43,925 nt of DNA from Asticcacaulis biprosthecium C19. GTDB taxonomy: Bacteria > Pseudomonadota > Alphaproteobacteria > Caulobacterales > Caulobacteraceae. The notes under the pieces were generated by a model. That model had not been told where the DNA came from. It did not search any database and saw only the letters and a program-made list of their open reading frames with translations. A program made the position numbers and the translations under genes. Positions 8,130 to 16,271 of this stretch are shown in pieces; the stretch's first letter is position 1, and each line of letters begins with the position of its first letter. The stretch is taken from assembly GCF_000204015.1 (NCBI RefSeq), contig NZ_GL883079.1, positions 635,572 to 679,496 of the forward strand, written 5' to 3'.

Positions 8130-8186
8130 CGCCACAGTGGCGAGCTTTATGACGCACATGCAGCAATTCTGTTGCAAATGCGTCAT
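8130..8186. promoter_or_regulatory. Palindromes and TGACGCA half-sites before the TonB-receptor gene
   Basis: CGCCACAGTGGCG (8130-8142) is a perfect 6-bp palindrome around one base. It is followed by an extended inverted repeat, ATGACGCA (8149-8156) and TGCGTCAT (8179-8186), with a further 7 bp of pairing inside after two mismatches. A third TGACGCA occurs at 8051-8057. The cluster lies 110-240 bases before the receptor start, so an operator for a regulator of the receptor gene is plausible, but no known regulator site was recognised. Confidence 0.4.
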
Positions 8187-8295
8187 GGCGGCGTAACCCT
8201 GCGCCTATTGCGGACCCCACAACGGGGCCGGATCAATAAACCGGGCAGGCAGCGGCAAGGAAGGCACGTCTCTTCACATCTGAGGGAACATGCCC

Positions 8296-10503
8296 ATGTT
8301 GTCATCGAAATCCACGCGTCTCGCCGTCCTGCTGGGCGGTGTCTCCACCCTTATTCTTGCCTCCGCCCTTCCGGCGATCGCGCAGGAAGGCGACGAAGTC
8401 ATCGTTACTGCCACACGGCGCAGCGAAGCCGCCCGCGACGTCCCCGTCGCCGTCTCGGCCATCTCCGGCGAAAAGCTCGGGGTCCTCAACTCTTCTGGCC
8501 AGGACATTCGTATGCTGTCGGGGCGCGTGCCGTCCCTGATCGCCGAATCGTCGTTCGGCCGGACCTATCCACGTTTTTACATCCGCGGCCTGGGCAATAC
8601 CGACTTCGACGTCAATGCCGCCCAGCCGGTGTCGGTCGTCTATGACGACGTCGCCCTGGAAAGCCCGCTGCTGAAAGCCTTCCCGGTGTTCGACGTTGCC
8701 TCGGTCGAAGTCCTGCGCGGCCCGCAAGGCACGCTGTTCGGCCGCAACACCCCAGCCGGTGTGATCAAGATCAATTCCGCCAAGCCATCGGATGTTTTCG
8801 GCGGCTTCGGCAGCGCCTCGATCGGCACCTATGGCAGCACCAACCTGGAAGCCGCGGTCACCGGGCCGATCACCGAAGGCATCAATTTCCGCCTGTCGGG
8901 CCAGATCCAGCATCGCGACGACTGGGTCGAGAACACCGCCACGACCGGCGTCGCCAACGACATGCTGGAAGGCTATACCGACCGCGCCGTTCGCGCTCAG
9001 TTGTCGTATACCAAGGGTAGCTTCGACGGCCTGTTCAACATCCACGCCCGCAGCCTGGACGGTACGCCGCGCGTTTTCCGCGCCGGCTTGTTCAAAAAGG
9101 GCACTAACGATTTCTCCGACGGCTTCGATGTCGAAAAGGTCGCCCTGGACGGCGTCACGTCGCAGGAACTTTCGTCGTCGGGCGTCGGCCTGCAACTGAA
9201 CTACAGCTTCGACGGCGTTGGCACCCTGCGCTCGATCACCGGCTATGAGACCGCCAAGGTCGAGAGCTCGGGCGATATCGATGGCGGCGACACCTATGTC
9301 TTCCCGCCGCTGGGCCTGAACAACGCCCTGTTCCCGAGCAGCACCGGAGGTATCTCCAAGCCGCAGGAACTGAGCCAGGAAGTGCGTTTCGAGTTTGAAC
9401 CTTGGGGCAATTTCAGCGCCCAGACCGGCGTCTATTTCTTCGAACAGAAGCTGTTTTACAACGAACTGAACTTTGACGGCGCCGGCGTCGCCAACGCCAA
9501 TGTCCTCCACGAAAACTACCAGACCAACACCGGCCTGTTTGTGTCGGGCGTATACAAGCCCACAGAACTGCTGACCGTACGGGGCGGTCTGCGTTTCTCG
9601 GCCGACCGCAAGACCGACGAGATTTCCGGTACCCCAGTGGTGTCCGGCGTTACCCTGCCGGCTGAGACCACGGTGCGCGGTGACAATGTCTCGGGCGACC
9701 TCAGCGTCACCTACGAACTGACCCCGACGACCAACCTCTACGGCCGAATCGCCACCGGCTATCTCGGGCCTGCGATTCAGGATCGGGTCAACTTCGTCTT
9801 CACGCCGACCGTGCCGACCGTGGAAGCCCAATCGACCATCTCGTATGAAGCCGGTATGAAATCGGTTTATTTCGAGCGCAAGCTGAGCCTGGCGGCTTCG
9901 GTTTACAGCTTTGAAACCGAAGACCTGCAACTGACGGCGGTCGGCGGCAGCAACAATTCAGCCAAGCTGATCAATGCTGACAAGGCAATCGGTTACGGAC
10001 TGGAACTGGACCTGACCGCCAAGCCGATGGCCAACCTGCTGCTGACGGCCGGTGCCAGCTATAACTACACCGAAATCCAGGATGCGACCCTGGGCGTTGG
10101 TCCTTGCGGCTCAGGCATGTGTACGGTCAAGGATCCGATCGTCGGTGGGCTGGCCATGATTGACGGTAACCCCTTGCCCCAGGCGCCGAAATATGTCGCC
10201 AACTTCACGGCCCGCTATGCCTGGCCGCTCGACAATGGGGCGCAGATCTTTGCCTACACCGACTGGTTCTACCGTTCCGAGGTCAACTTCTTCCTCTATG
10301 AAGCGGTCGAATTCGAAGGCAAGCCCGAGTTCATTGGCGGCCTGCGGGTCGGATATCTGAGCGACGACGGCACCGAGTACGCCGCCTTCGTCCGCAACAT
10401 CACGGACGAGATTCGCGCCGAAAGCGCCATCGACTTCAACAACCTGACCGGCATGGTCAATGATCCGCGGACCTTCGGTCTGTCGATCCGCAAGTCGTTC
10501 TGA
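8296..10503 (+). CDS. TonB-dependent outer-membrane receptor
   Basis: The protein has about 735 residues. It has a signal peptide ending around AIAQEGDE, a TonB box-like region (EVIVTATRRSE), an N-terminal plug domain with the VEVLRGPQGTLFGRNTPAGV motif, and a beta-barrel ending in KSF with the terminal Phe of outer-membrane proteins. It should import a scarce ligand using TonB and proton-motive force. The sequence is of the broad type annotated as siderophore or carbohydrate receptors; the substrate cannot be told. Two in-frame ATGs (8290 and 8296) follow GAGGGA (8282-8287), and 8296 has the better spacing. A strong terminator follows the gene. Confidence 0.92.
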   Translation: MLSSKSTRLAVLLGGVSTLILASALPAIAQEGDEVIVTATRRSEAARDVPVAVSAISGEKLGVLNSSGQDIRMLSGRVPSLIAESSFGRTYPRFYIRGLGNTDFDVNAAQPVSVVYDDVALESPLLKAFPVFDVASVEVLRGPQGTLFGRNTPAGVIKINSAKPSDVFGGFGSASIGTYGSTNLEAAVTGPITEGINFRLSGQIQHRDDWVENTATTGVANDMLEGYTDRAVRAQLSYTKGSFDGLFNIHARSLDGTPRVFRAGLFKKGTNDFSDGFDVEKVALDGVTSQELSSSGVGLQLNYSFDGVGTLRSITGYETAKVESSGDIDGGDTYVFPPLGLNNALFPSSTGGISKPQELSQEVRFEFEPWGNFSAQTGVYFFEQKLFYNELNFDGAGVANANVLHENYQTNTGLFVSGVYKPTELLTVRGGLRFSADRKTDEISGTPVVSGVTLPAETTVRGDNVSGDLSVTYELTPTTNLYGRIATGYLGPAIQDRVNFVFTPTVPTVEAQSTISYEAGMKSVYFERKLSLAASVYSFETEDLQLTAVGGSNNSAKLINADKAIGYGLELDLTAKPMANLLLTAGASYNYTEIQDATLGVGPCGSGMCTVKDPIVGGLAMIDGNPLPQAPKYVANFTARYAWPLDNGAQIFAYTDWFYRSEVNFFLYEAVEFEGKPEFIGGLRVGYLSDDGTEYAAFVRNITDEIRAESAIDFNNLTGMVNDPRTFGLSIRKSF

Positions 10504-10530
10504 CCAACAAAAACAGCCTGAAAAAGAGAA

Positions 10531-10559
10531 ACGGCCGGGAATGTCCCGGCCGTTTTTTT
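10531..10559 (+). terminator. Strong rho-independent terminator of the TonB-receptor gene
   Basis: ACGGCCGGGA (10531-10540) and TCCCGGCCGT (10544-10553) form a perfect 10-bp stem closed by ATG. A run of seven T follows, to 10559. The T-run touches the stop codon of the opposing lipoprotein gene (10558-10560), so the two convergent genes are packed with no spare bases. Confidence 0.9.
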
Positions 10560-11313
10560 ATCTGCGTTTCTTGCTGGTCCGCTTTTTCGACGTCGTCTTC
10601 TTTACCGGTACGTCTGCGACGGGCTTAGGCGGCTGAACGTAGGTCTCGACATAGACCCGCGGCTTGAACCACGAGGGCGCCGCTGGCGGGGCGCAGTTCT
10701 TGTTCATGCCGACACCCTTCAGGTAGGCGCGACGCACCTTGCCGGCCTGGATAGCGTTGTCGAGTTGCTTCTGGTGCTTGTCAGCGCCCGACAGGTAACG
10801 AATCGCGCCGCGGAAGGGAACAATGCCACGGGTCGCGCCACGCACCGCACCGACGGCCTGCTTATTGGCGAAGGCCTTGCCTTTTTCGCTATTGGTACGC
10901 TCGTCCTTGGGGGGCGGGGGTTCGTCGAAATCCCGGCCCAGCAGAGCGTCCAACTGCGCGACCTGAGAGGCGATGGCTTCGCAGTTGTCCAGCCCCGCCA
11001 GGTCGTAGGGCTTGATGACAGCGTTTTGCAGGATTTCCGGAATGTCCTGGCGCTTGAGATTGAAGTCTTCGAGCGGCGCGGTAAAGGCGTCACCCCAGTC
11101 GTTATTGTCCTCAGTGCTCTGGCGCATGCGTTCGGTGCTGGCCGATTCACGGCCGCGGCCATCCTCGCGCGCCCCATTCTCTGGACGGACCTTGTCGCCC
11201 TCACGCGGCGGCGCCGTATCGATGGGATATTCCGGCGATGACGCGCAGGCGCCAAGGCTCAGTGAAACTATCATTAAACAGGCTGTGACGAAAACCGTCC
11301 GGCTTCGTGTCAT
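10558..11313 (-). CDS. Lipoprotein of unknown function with basic C-terminus
   Basis: The protein has 251 residues from the ATG at 11313. Its signal peptide is MTRSRTVFVTACLMIVSLSL with lipobox LGAC next to it. After the lipid anchor comes a long charged, low-complexity linker (about 30-75), then a folded part with NCEAIASQVAQLDALLGRDFDEPP. A glycine/alanine stretch (KQAVGAVRGATRGIVPFRGA) resembles glycine-zipper segments that contact membranes. The last 20 residues are Lys/Thr/Arg-rich (KKTTSKKRTSKKRR). GGGGGG precedes the start. A structural envelope role is possible, but no family was recognised. It is convergent with the receptor gene. Confidence 0.75.
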   Translation of the reverse strand: MTRSRTVFVTACLMIVSLSLGACASSPEYPIDTAPPREGDKVRPENGAREDGRGRESASTERMRQSTEDNNDWGDAFTAPLEDFNLKRQDIPEILQNAVIKPYDLAGLDNCEAIASQVAQLDALLGRDFDEPPPPKDERTNSEKGKAFANKQAVGAVRGATRGIVPFRGAIRYLSGADKHQKQLDNAIQAGKVRRAYLKGVGMNKNCAPPAAPSWFKPRVYVETYVQPPKPVADVPVKKTTSKKRTSKKRR

Positions 11314-11518
11314 GGTTCGCCCCCCATCAGCCTGATCAGGCCATAAGCTCATTCACCCGCCTCCGCCCCGACTGTACTTATGACAGCTTCCGGGCATAAA
11401 AAAACAATACACAAAAATGGCCTCGCGCGCTTGCGCAATGCGGAACTCCCCTCTATGTAGTCGCTCACGTTTGATCCACCCTTTTTGGTTCCGGGTCAAG
11501 CCGTTACGTCTTTGGCAA

Positions 11519-11595
11519 GAGCCCGTAGCTCAGCTGGCTAGAGCATCTGACTTTTAATCAGAGGGTCCTGGGTTCGAGTCCCAGCGGGCTCACCA
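11519..11595 (+). tRNA. tRNA-Lys (anticodon UUU), CCA encoded
   Basis: The acceptor arms GAGCCCG (11519-11525) and CGGGCTC (11585-11591) pair perfectly and are followed by A and an encoded CCA. The D-arm reads GCTC..GAGC. The anticodon stem is TCTGA/TCAGA around the loop CTTTTAA, giving anticodon UUU. The T-arm is CTGGGTTCGAGTCCCAG. All canonical parts are intact. Confidence 0.97.
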
Positions 11596-12035
11596 AGTCA
11601 ACTTAAATTGGCTTGCGTGACATAATCATGGCAAAGACGACATTTACCCCATACAATATGTGGCCAATTGTTACCGGCCGGCGCGCCGCCGCTTCGGTCG
11701 GCGTCTGAAGACGAAGTCTGGCCGGTCTTCACGATGGACAGCAGCTTCGTCCGTGGTGAAAGCGTGAGGCGCTGGAATTTGAGGCAGCGTCGCCTCTCGC
11801 ACCCTGCAGCTTTGCATGTCTGTTTCCGTCGCTTCAAGATGAAGCGGCACACGCCCTAAGACCGCGTGTATGGTGGCTTTCGCGTGTGGCATTTTGCCAC
11901 TCATCCTGCGCGCGGCAGCGAACGTAATCCCTTCAGTATCTCGTCCGGCGCCCGGCCTTAGCCAGAGGCTGCTCAGTGGATTGCCGGCGATCGGACAGCC
12001 TTTTTTAACCAGGTCCTTCTGAACGGATTGTTGCC
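11596..12035. other. 440-base gap without a supported gene; one perfect palindrome
   Basis: No frame here has both a ribosome binding site and recognisable protein character. The only clear structure is GTGGCATTTTGCCAC at 11886-11900, a 6-bp perfect palindrome whose core equals the element repeated in the flagellin leaders. The region should contain the promoter of the PdxJ-like/SdhE fusion gene, about 135 bases downstream of the palindrome. Confidence 0.45.
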
Positions 12036-13073
12036 ATGACCGTCGCTATGCAGCCTCGCAAGCTGAATTTGAGCATCGCCAGCGCCGCCATGTTGCCGAT
12101 GGTCCGCAAAGAACCCTCCATGTCTTTGGCCGCTATCGCGGAGGCTGGTCTGCGTGGCGGGGCAGACGGCATTTTGCTCCACCTGACCGATGAGCGTTGG
12201 CTGGTCCGCGAGGACGATTTCGAGCAGGTCAGGCGAGTCTGTTCGGAGATGGACAGGTCATTTCAGTTGCGCCTGTGGAGCGCAGGCCCGCTGATCACGA
12301 CGGCGCTGAAATTTCGGCCCGATGTCGTCTGTTTAACCGCCGAGAGCAAGATCGGCAGCCCCCAAAGCTATGGCCTCAGTTTCCGCGGCAACCTGGGCCA
12401 AATCAAATCTGCCTGTCAGCGTTTGAAAGACATTGGCGCACGCTGCTACGTCTCGATAGATGCAGGCCTGGAGGCAGTTGAAAACGCGCTGAAATCTGAC
12501 GTTGACGGCATCGAATTCGACACGAGCGATTTGTGCGACGCTATACGGGGCGGCAATCTGAAACTTGTGGACGAAAGATTTACCCACCTTTCCTCCATGG
12601 CGCGCTATGCGTCGCGGCACGGATTGGGCGTACAGGCCGGGCACGGGCTGGATTTTGAAGCGCAGCGGCTGCTGGCGCGCGTCCCCCAGATCCGCGGGAT
12701 CAATATGGGGCGTTATCTTATCGGTGGCGCGCTGATGCATGGCCTCACCGCCATGGTCGCCGAGGCCAAAGGGATCATGCTTCATGCCGGGAGCGGTCTG
12801 GATGGTCTCGACGCGCGCCGGCAGGCCTGTCTCTATCGTGCAAACTATCGCGGCTTCCGCGAGATGGACATCATCATGTCATCCTTCGCGCAGGCTGTCG
12901 TGCCTGCCCTGGTAGATCCCGACCTGTTCATGTTCGAGCACATCCTAGAAATGCCCGACCATGACCTTTACGAACGGATCAGGTCCACGAACGAACCGGA
13001 ACAAGGCCTGCACATCGAACTGCTGACCAACCTGCGCGACCACTACAAACAGAGCCGTTGGCTTTGCCAATGA
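12036..13073 (+). CDS. Fusion of a degenerate PdxJ-like barrel with an SdhE (succinate dehydrogenase assembly factor 2) domain
   Basis: This is a single 345-residue frame. Residues about 8-252 follow the pattern of pyridoxine 5'-phosphate synthase PdxJ: AGLRGGADGILLHLTDER, RPDVVCLTAES, GNLGQIKSACQRLKDIGA, DGIEFDT, VQAGHGLDFEAQ and INMGRYLIGGALMHGL. By alignment from memory to E. coli PdxJ, His49, Glu160 and His203 match His45, Glu153 and His193. The catalytic Glu72 is Arg79, the N-terminal NIDH is SIAS, and the GHAIIGRA phosphate region is GRYLIGGA, so normal synthase activity is doubtful. Residues about 261-340 are a full SdhE domain with the RGxxE motif at 272-276 and MPDHDLYERI. SdhE helps attach FAD to SdhA. 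No clear ribosome binding site precedes the ATG. Confidence 0.88.
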   Translation: MTVAMQPRKLNLSIASAAMLPMVRKEPSMSLAAIAEAGLRGGADGILLHLTDERWLVREDDFEQVRRVCSEMDRSFQLRLWSAGPLITTALKFRPDVVCLTAESKIGSPQSYGLSFRGNLGQIKSACQRLKDIGARCYVSIDAGLEAVENALKSDVDGIEFDTSDLCDAIRGGNLKLVDERFTHLSSMARYASRHGLGVQAGHGLDFEAQRLLARVPQIRGINMGRYLIGGALMHGLTAMVAEAKGIMLHAGSGLDGLDARRQACLYRANYRGFREMDIIMSSFAQAVVPALVDPDLFMFEHILEMPDHDLYERIRSTNEPEQGLHIELLTNLRDHYKQSRWLCQ

Positions 13074-13099
13074 GGCCCACAGGCCGCCGCCACGACGCC

Positions 13100-13429
13100 T
13101 CAGTTCGCCAGTCGCACCTTGGGCAGATAGCGCCCATTCTCATAGCGATCGAACAACAGACGGGTCTGTGGGTGGTGCAGCGGCCCACCGGCGGTGTCCG
13201 GGCATAGATTGCCTTCGGAGGCATAGGCGACATAGTGGCTGTCGCCGTTCTCAGCCAACAGATGATAGAAGGGCTGGTTCTTGCTCGGACGTACGCTCTC
13301 GGGAATGGCTTCCCACCATTCGTCGGTATTGGCGAACTCGGGATCGACATCGAAGATGACGCCACGGAACTCGAACAGATTGTGCTTCACGATCTGACCG
13401 ATATCAAATTTTGCGCGCTGTTCTTGCAT
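13100..13429 (-). CDS. hspQ: Heat shock protein HspQ (YccV family)
   Basis: The protein has 109 residues, the usual length. HspQ binds hemimethylated DNA in vitro and, in enterobacteria, acts as a specificity-enhancing factor for Lon protease. The family signature is clear: AKFDIGQIVKHNLFEFRGVI at the N-terminus, then VDPEF, PFYHLLAENGDSHYVAYASE and a C-terminal F-x-RYENGRYLP. It is convergent with the PdxJ-like/SdhE fusion gene, with only 26 bases between stops. The upstream region is shared with the Ppx/GppA gene. Confidence 0.9.
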   Translation of the reverse strand: MQEQRAKFDIGQIVKHNLFEFRGVIFDVDPEFANTDEWWEAIPESVRPSKNQPFYHLLAENGDSHYVAYASEGNLCPDTAGGPLHHPQTRLLFDRYENGRYLPKVRLAN

Positions 13430-13692
13430 GTTTGAGACCCGTACTCCCCCTGAGCCCGATCATAGTGCACCCGGTTGCCAGCGGATTTCATGCCCCTTCC
13501 CCATTCGGTTGTCGGCTTTTTTGCATTTTCATGAACGGCGGAATGTGGTTAACGGCGAATATATCAAAAGCCGGACCTATCCCGCTGAATCTCATAATCT
13601 TTCAAAAAGCGGTTGGCATTGTAACCGCCTCGCCCTAAGGTACCTGTGAAGGGATGCCGCGGGCGTCCAACGCAATAAGCGGGGTATGAGCC

Positions 13693-14844
13693 ATGACCGG
13701 GGCTCCCTCATATGTGCGGCGGGGCACCGCCGCAGGCCGCCGTGATTCGGCGCCAAAAGGTGGACGCGAGTCCGGCATCTATGCCGCGCTCGACCTCGGC
13801 ACCAACAATTGCCGCCTCATGATCGCCACCTTCAGCAATTCGCAGTTCAAGATCGTCGAGGCCTTTTCGCGCATCGTTCGGCTAGGCGAAGGCCTGGCCC
13901 ATTCCGGCCGGTTGCACGACCGCGCCATGGAACGCGCCATGAAGGCGCTGAAGATCTGCGCCGAAAAGATCGAAAAGCGCGGCGCTGCCCAGGTTCGCGC
14001 CGTCGCTACGCAGGCCTGCCGCATCGCTCGCAACGGCCGCGACTTTATCGCCCGCGTCGAGCGCGAGACGGGCCTGAAACTGACCATCATCAGCCCTGAG
14101 GAAGAAGCCCATTTGTCGGTCATGGGTTGCGCCTCCCTGCTGGATGGCCGCGACCTGGATCCGATTGCACGGGCAGCCCTGGTCATGGATGTCGGTGGTG
14201 GGTCGACGGAACTGAGTTGGGTCGAACTGGCCCAGGGTGGCGCCGGCGAAGGCGATGGGTCGCAACTGGATGCCCAACAGCGGACACTGCGCATGAGCCG
14301 GCACATGCCACGGCCGCGCCACTGGATTTCGCTGCCGGTCGGAGTCGTCAACCTGGCCGAACGCTTTCCGGAGCCGGAGACCGGCGATCCGGAAGCCTGG
14401 TTCGAAACCATGGTCGATGACGTGACCCAACGGCTCGGAAATTTCAGCGCCGCAGACGGACTGCGTCCGCATTTTGCCGCCGGCGAGGCCTATATTGTAG
14501 GAACCTCGGGGGCGATCACGTCGCTGGCCGGCATGCACCTGGGGCTGGATCGCTATGACCGCTCCCAGGTCGACGGGCTGTGGATGGAGCATCGCCATTG
14601 CCGCACGGTGATCGACAAGCTGCTTCAGTTGGGGCGGTCCGGGCGCGAACTGGAACCGTGCATTGGACGCGACCGTGCCGACCTGGTGCTGGCCGGCGCC
14701 GCCATTCTGGAGGCCGTCCAGCGGCAATGGCCATGCACCCGGCTGCGGGTGGCTGACCGTGGTCTGCGCGAAGGTCTTCTGCTCTCCATGGCGCGCAAGA
14801 AGACTCGCCGCCGTCGGCGCGGCCGCAGCAAGGGACCGGCATAA
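13693..14844 (+). CDS. Ppx/GppA family exopolyphosphatase / pppGpp phosphohydrolase
   Basis: This is a 383-residue member of the actin-like ATPase superfamily that hydrolyses polyphosphate or pppGpp. The N-terminal phosphate loop is YAALDLGTNNCRLMIA (30-45). The EEEAHLSVMGC segment carries the usual catalytic glutamate, and the second loop is MDVGGGSTELSWV. It is shorter than E. coli Ppx (about 510 residues) and lacks the C-terminal HD-like domain, as is common in alphaproteobacteria, so the choice between Ppx and GppA cannot be made from sequence. The C-terminus is very basic (KKTRRRRRGRSKG). The start at 13693 has only a weak GGGG upstream. Confidence 0.88.
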   Translation: MTGAPSYVRRGTAAGRRDSAPKGGRESGIYAALDLGTNNCRLMIATFSNSQFKIVEAFSRIVRLGEGLAHSGRLHDRAMERAMKALKICAEKIEKRGAAQVRAVATQACRIARNGRDFIARVERETGLKLTIISPEEEAHLSVMGCASLLDGRDLDPIARAALVMDVGGGSTELSWVELAQGGAGEGDGSQLDAQQRTLRMSRHMPRPRHWISLPVGVVNLAERFPEPETGDPEAWFETMVDDVTQRLGNFSAADGLRPHFAAGEAYIVGTSGAITSLAGMHLGLDRYDRSQVDGLWMEHRHCRTVIDKLLQLGRSGRELEPCIGRDRADLVLAGAAILEAVQRQWPCTRLRVADRGLREGLLLSMARKKTRRRRRGRSKGPA

Positions 14845-14868
14845 AAAAGGCGGCCCCGAAGATCCGCC
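14843..14868 (-). terminator. Terminator of the periplasmic cyclophilin gene
   Basis: On the minus strand GGCGG (14868-14864) pairs with CCGCC (14853-14849) and is followed by six T (14848-14843). It sits 8 bases after the cyclophilin stop and directly abuts the stop of the convergent Ppx/GppA gene. Confidence 0.7.
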
Positions 14869-14875
14869 CGATTTC

Positions 14876-15742
14876 TTAATTGGAAGCGACCGGTGCCGCC
14901 GGTGGGGGCGCCAGGTCCTTGATCGGTACGGTAACGTCACACACCGAGAAGCCGTCGCCCTTTTCCTTCAGCACACCGTCCAGAACGGTCTTGAACTGCG
15001 GCGAGTTGGTGTCCATGACGATGATCTGAGGACGTTCGGCCTCCGGAATATCGGCCAGGAGACGCACGGTCAGCATCTTGTCGGGATTGACCGGTGGTTC
15101 GCCGATCTTCAACTTGCGGACGACATCCAGGCCGGAAATGACGGTGCCAAAGGCGGTGTAGCGAGTTTCCAGGAACGAACTGGCGCCACGCATCAGGAAG
15201 AACTGGCTGTTGGCCGAGTTGGGCTGAGAGTCCCGGGCCATGCCCAAGGAGCCCTGACAGAACAGGCCCCAGGCATTGACCTTCGCGTCGGCTGTCATGG
15301 CCATCAACTCATTGACCTGGGACTTCACCGGCATGGCGCCAACAAAACCGACCTGCGAACCGACCGGCTTGGCGGCCACCACCAGCGGAAAACTGGCATC
15401 GCGGCGTGTCGTGAACTCCGCCGTCAGGTCCGGCATCTCCGAACCGCCCTGGCCGGTGCCCTGCGGATCGCCCGTCTGGGCCATGAAATCCTCCATGACG
15501 CGATGGAAGATCAGGCCATCATAGAATTTTTGGCGCGTCAGGGTCTTCATGCGTTCAACATGGCCCGGCGCCAGTTGCGGCAACATTTCGACGATCACGC
15601 GGCCCTTGGTCGTATCGATGACCAGCGTGTTCTCAGCGTCCAGATTCCGGTAGCCCGGTTCCAGTGTCTGGGCTCCGGCCATGCCGGCCAACGCCGCAAA
15701 GGCCGCCGCCCCCACCAAGAGCGCCTTTTTCAAAACTGACAT
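14876..15742 (-). CDS. ppiA: Exported peptidyl-prolyl cis-trans isomerase (cyclophilin type)
   Basis: This is a 288-residue cyclophilin with a signal peptide (MSVLKKALLVGAAAFAALAG, predicted cut after AGA at residue 24), so it works in the periplasm. The active site reads FHRVMEDFMAQTGDPQG from residue 79, with catalytic Arg81. The family's NSQFFLM groove is present as ANSQFFLMRGASSFLETRY. The protein is about 100 residues longer than E. coli PpiA, through an insertion near 105-150 and a C-terminal tail containing CDVTVPIKDLAPPPAAP. It is the third gene of gyrA-coaD-ppiA, 25 bases after coaD, and is followed by a terminator. Confidence 0.9.
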   Translation of the reverse strand: MSVLKKALLVGAAAFAALAGMAGAQTLEPGYRNLDAENTLVIDTTKGRVIVEMLPQLAPGHVERMKTLTRQKFYDGLIFHRVMEDFMAQTGDPQGTGQGGSEMPDLTAEFTTRRDASFPLVVAAKPVGSQVGFVGAMPVKSQVNELMAMTADAKVNAWGLFCQGSLGMARDSQPNSANSQFFLMRGASSFLETRYTAFGTVISGLDVVRKLKIGEPPVNPDKMLTVRLLADIPEAERPQIIVMDTNSPQFKTVLDGVLKEKGDGFSVCDVTVPIKDLAPPPAAPVASN

Positions 15743-15767
15743 ATTTCGTCCCGCTGTGACTGTTCGA

Positions 15768-16247
15768 CTAGCTTCTTACCTTGGCGAGGAGGCGCTTTTC
15801 AACACTTTCCGCCACGAAGGGACGGATACTGCCGCCTAATTGAGCTATTTCTTTGACCAGGCGTGACGCAATCGCCTGATGACGCGGGTCGGCCATCAGA
15901 AAAACCGTCTCGATCTCTCGGTTCAATTGCTGGTTCATCGCCGTCATCTGGAATTCGTATTCGAAGTCCGCCACGGCGCGCAGGCCGCGAATAATGACCG
16001 AGGCGCCAATTTCTTCAGCAAAGTGCATCAGCAGGCTCGAGAAGGGCCGCACCTCGATATTGCCCAGATGCGCCGTCTGTTCGACGATCATCTCGACCCG
16101 TTCCTCAAGGGTGAAGGTCGGCCCCTTGCCGGTATTGCGCGCGACGCCGATGACCAGTTTGTCGACCAGTTTCACGGCCCGGCCGATGATGTCGGTATGA
16201 CCGTTGGTGATCGGGTCGAAGGTCCCCGGATAAAGTCCGATCCGCAT
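15768..16247 (-). CDS. coaD: Phosphopantetheine adenylyltransferase CoaD
   Basis: CoaD transfers AMP from ATP to 4'-phosphopantetheine, the penultimate step in coenzyme A synthesis. The length of 159 residues is standard. The nucleotidyltransferase signature YPGTFDPITNGH (6-17) contains the TxGH motif with His17. The IIRGLRAVADFEYE stretch (85-98) and SRLVKEIAQLGG near the C-terminus are diagnostic of the family. AAGGGG precedes the ATG. The gene starts 24 bases after gyrA and is cotranscribed with it. Confidence 0.95.
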   Translation of the reverse strand: MRIGLYPGTFDPITNGHTDIIGRAVKLVDKLVIGVARNTGKGPTFTLEERVEMIVEQTAHLGNIEVRPFSSLLMHFAEEIGASVIIRGLRAVADFEYEFQMTAMNQQLNREIETVFLMADPRHQAIASRLVKEIAQLGGSIRPFVAESVEKRLLAKVRS

Positions 16248-16271
16248 GCGCCGCCCCTTGTGATCCTGTGA

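Noticed and set aside
8302-9930. 542-codon open frame on the minus strand
   Set aside because: It runs antisense inside the clear TonB-receptor gene. Its protein has no recognisable motif, and long antisense frames are common in GC-rich genes.
11598-11904. Short frames on both strands after tRNA-Lys
   Set aside because: They overlap each other, lack ribosome binding sites and show no protein features. An attachment site was also considered, but no repeat of the tRNA 3' end is visible nearby.
13600-13692. Riboswitch-like leader before the Ppx/GppA gene
   Set aside because: A short GCGGTT/AACCGC inverted repeat exists, but no known riboswitch core could be matched.
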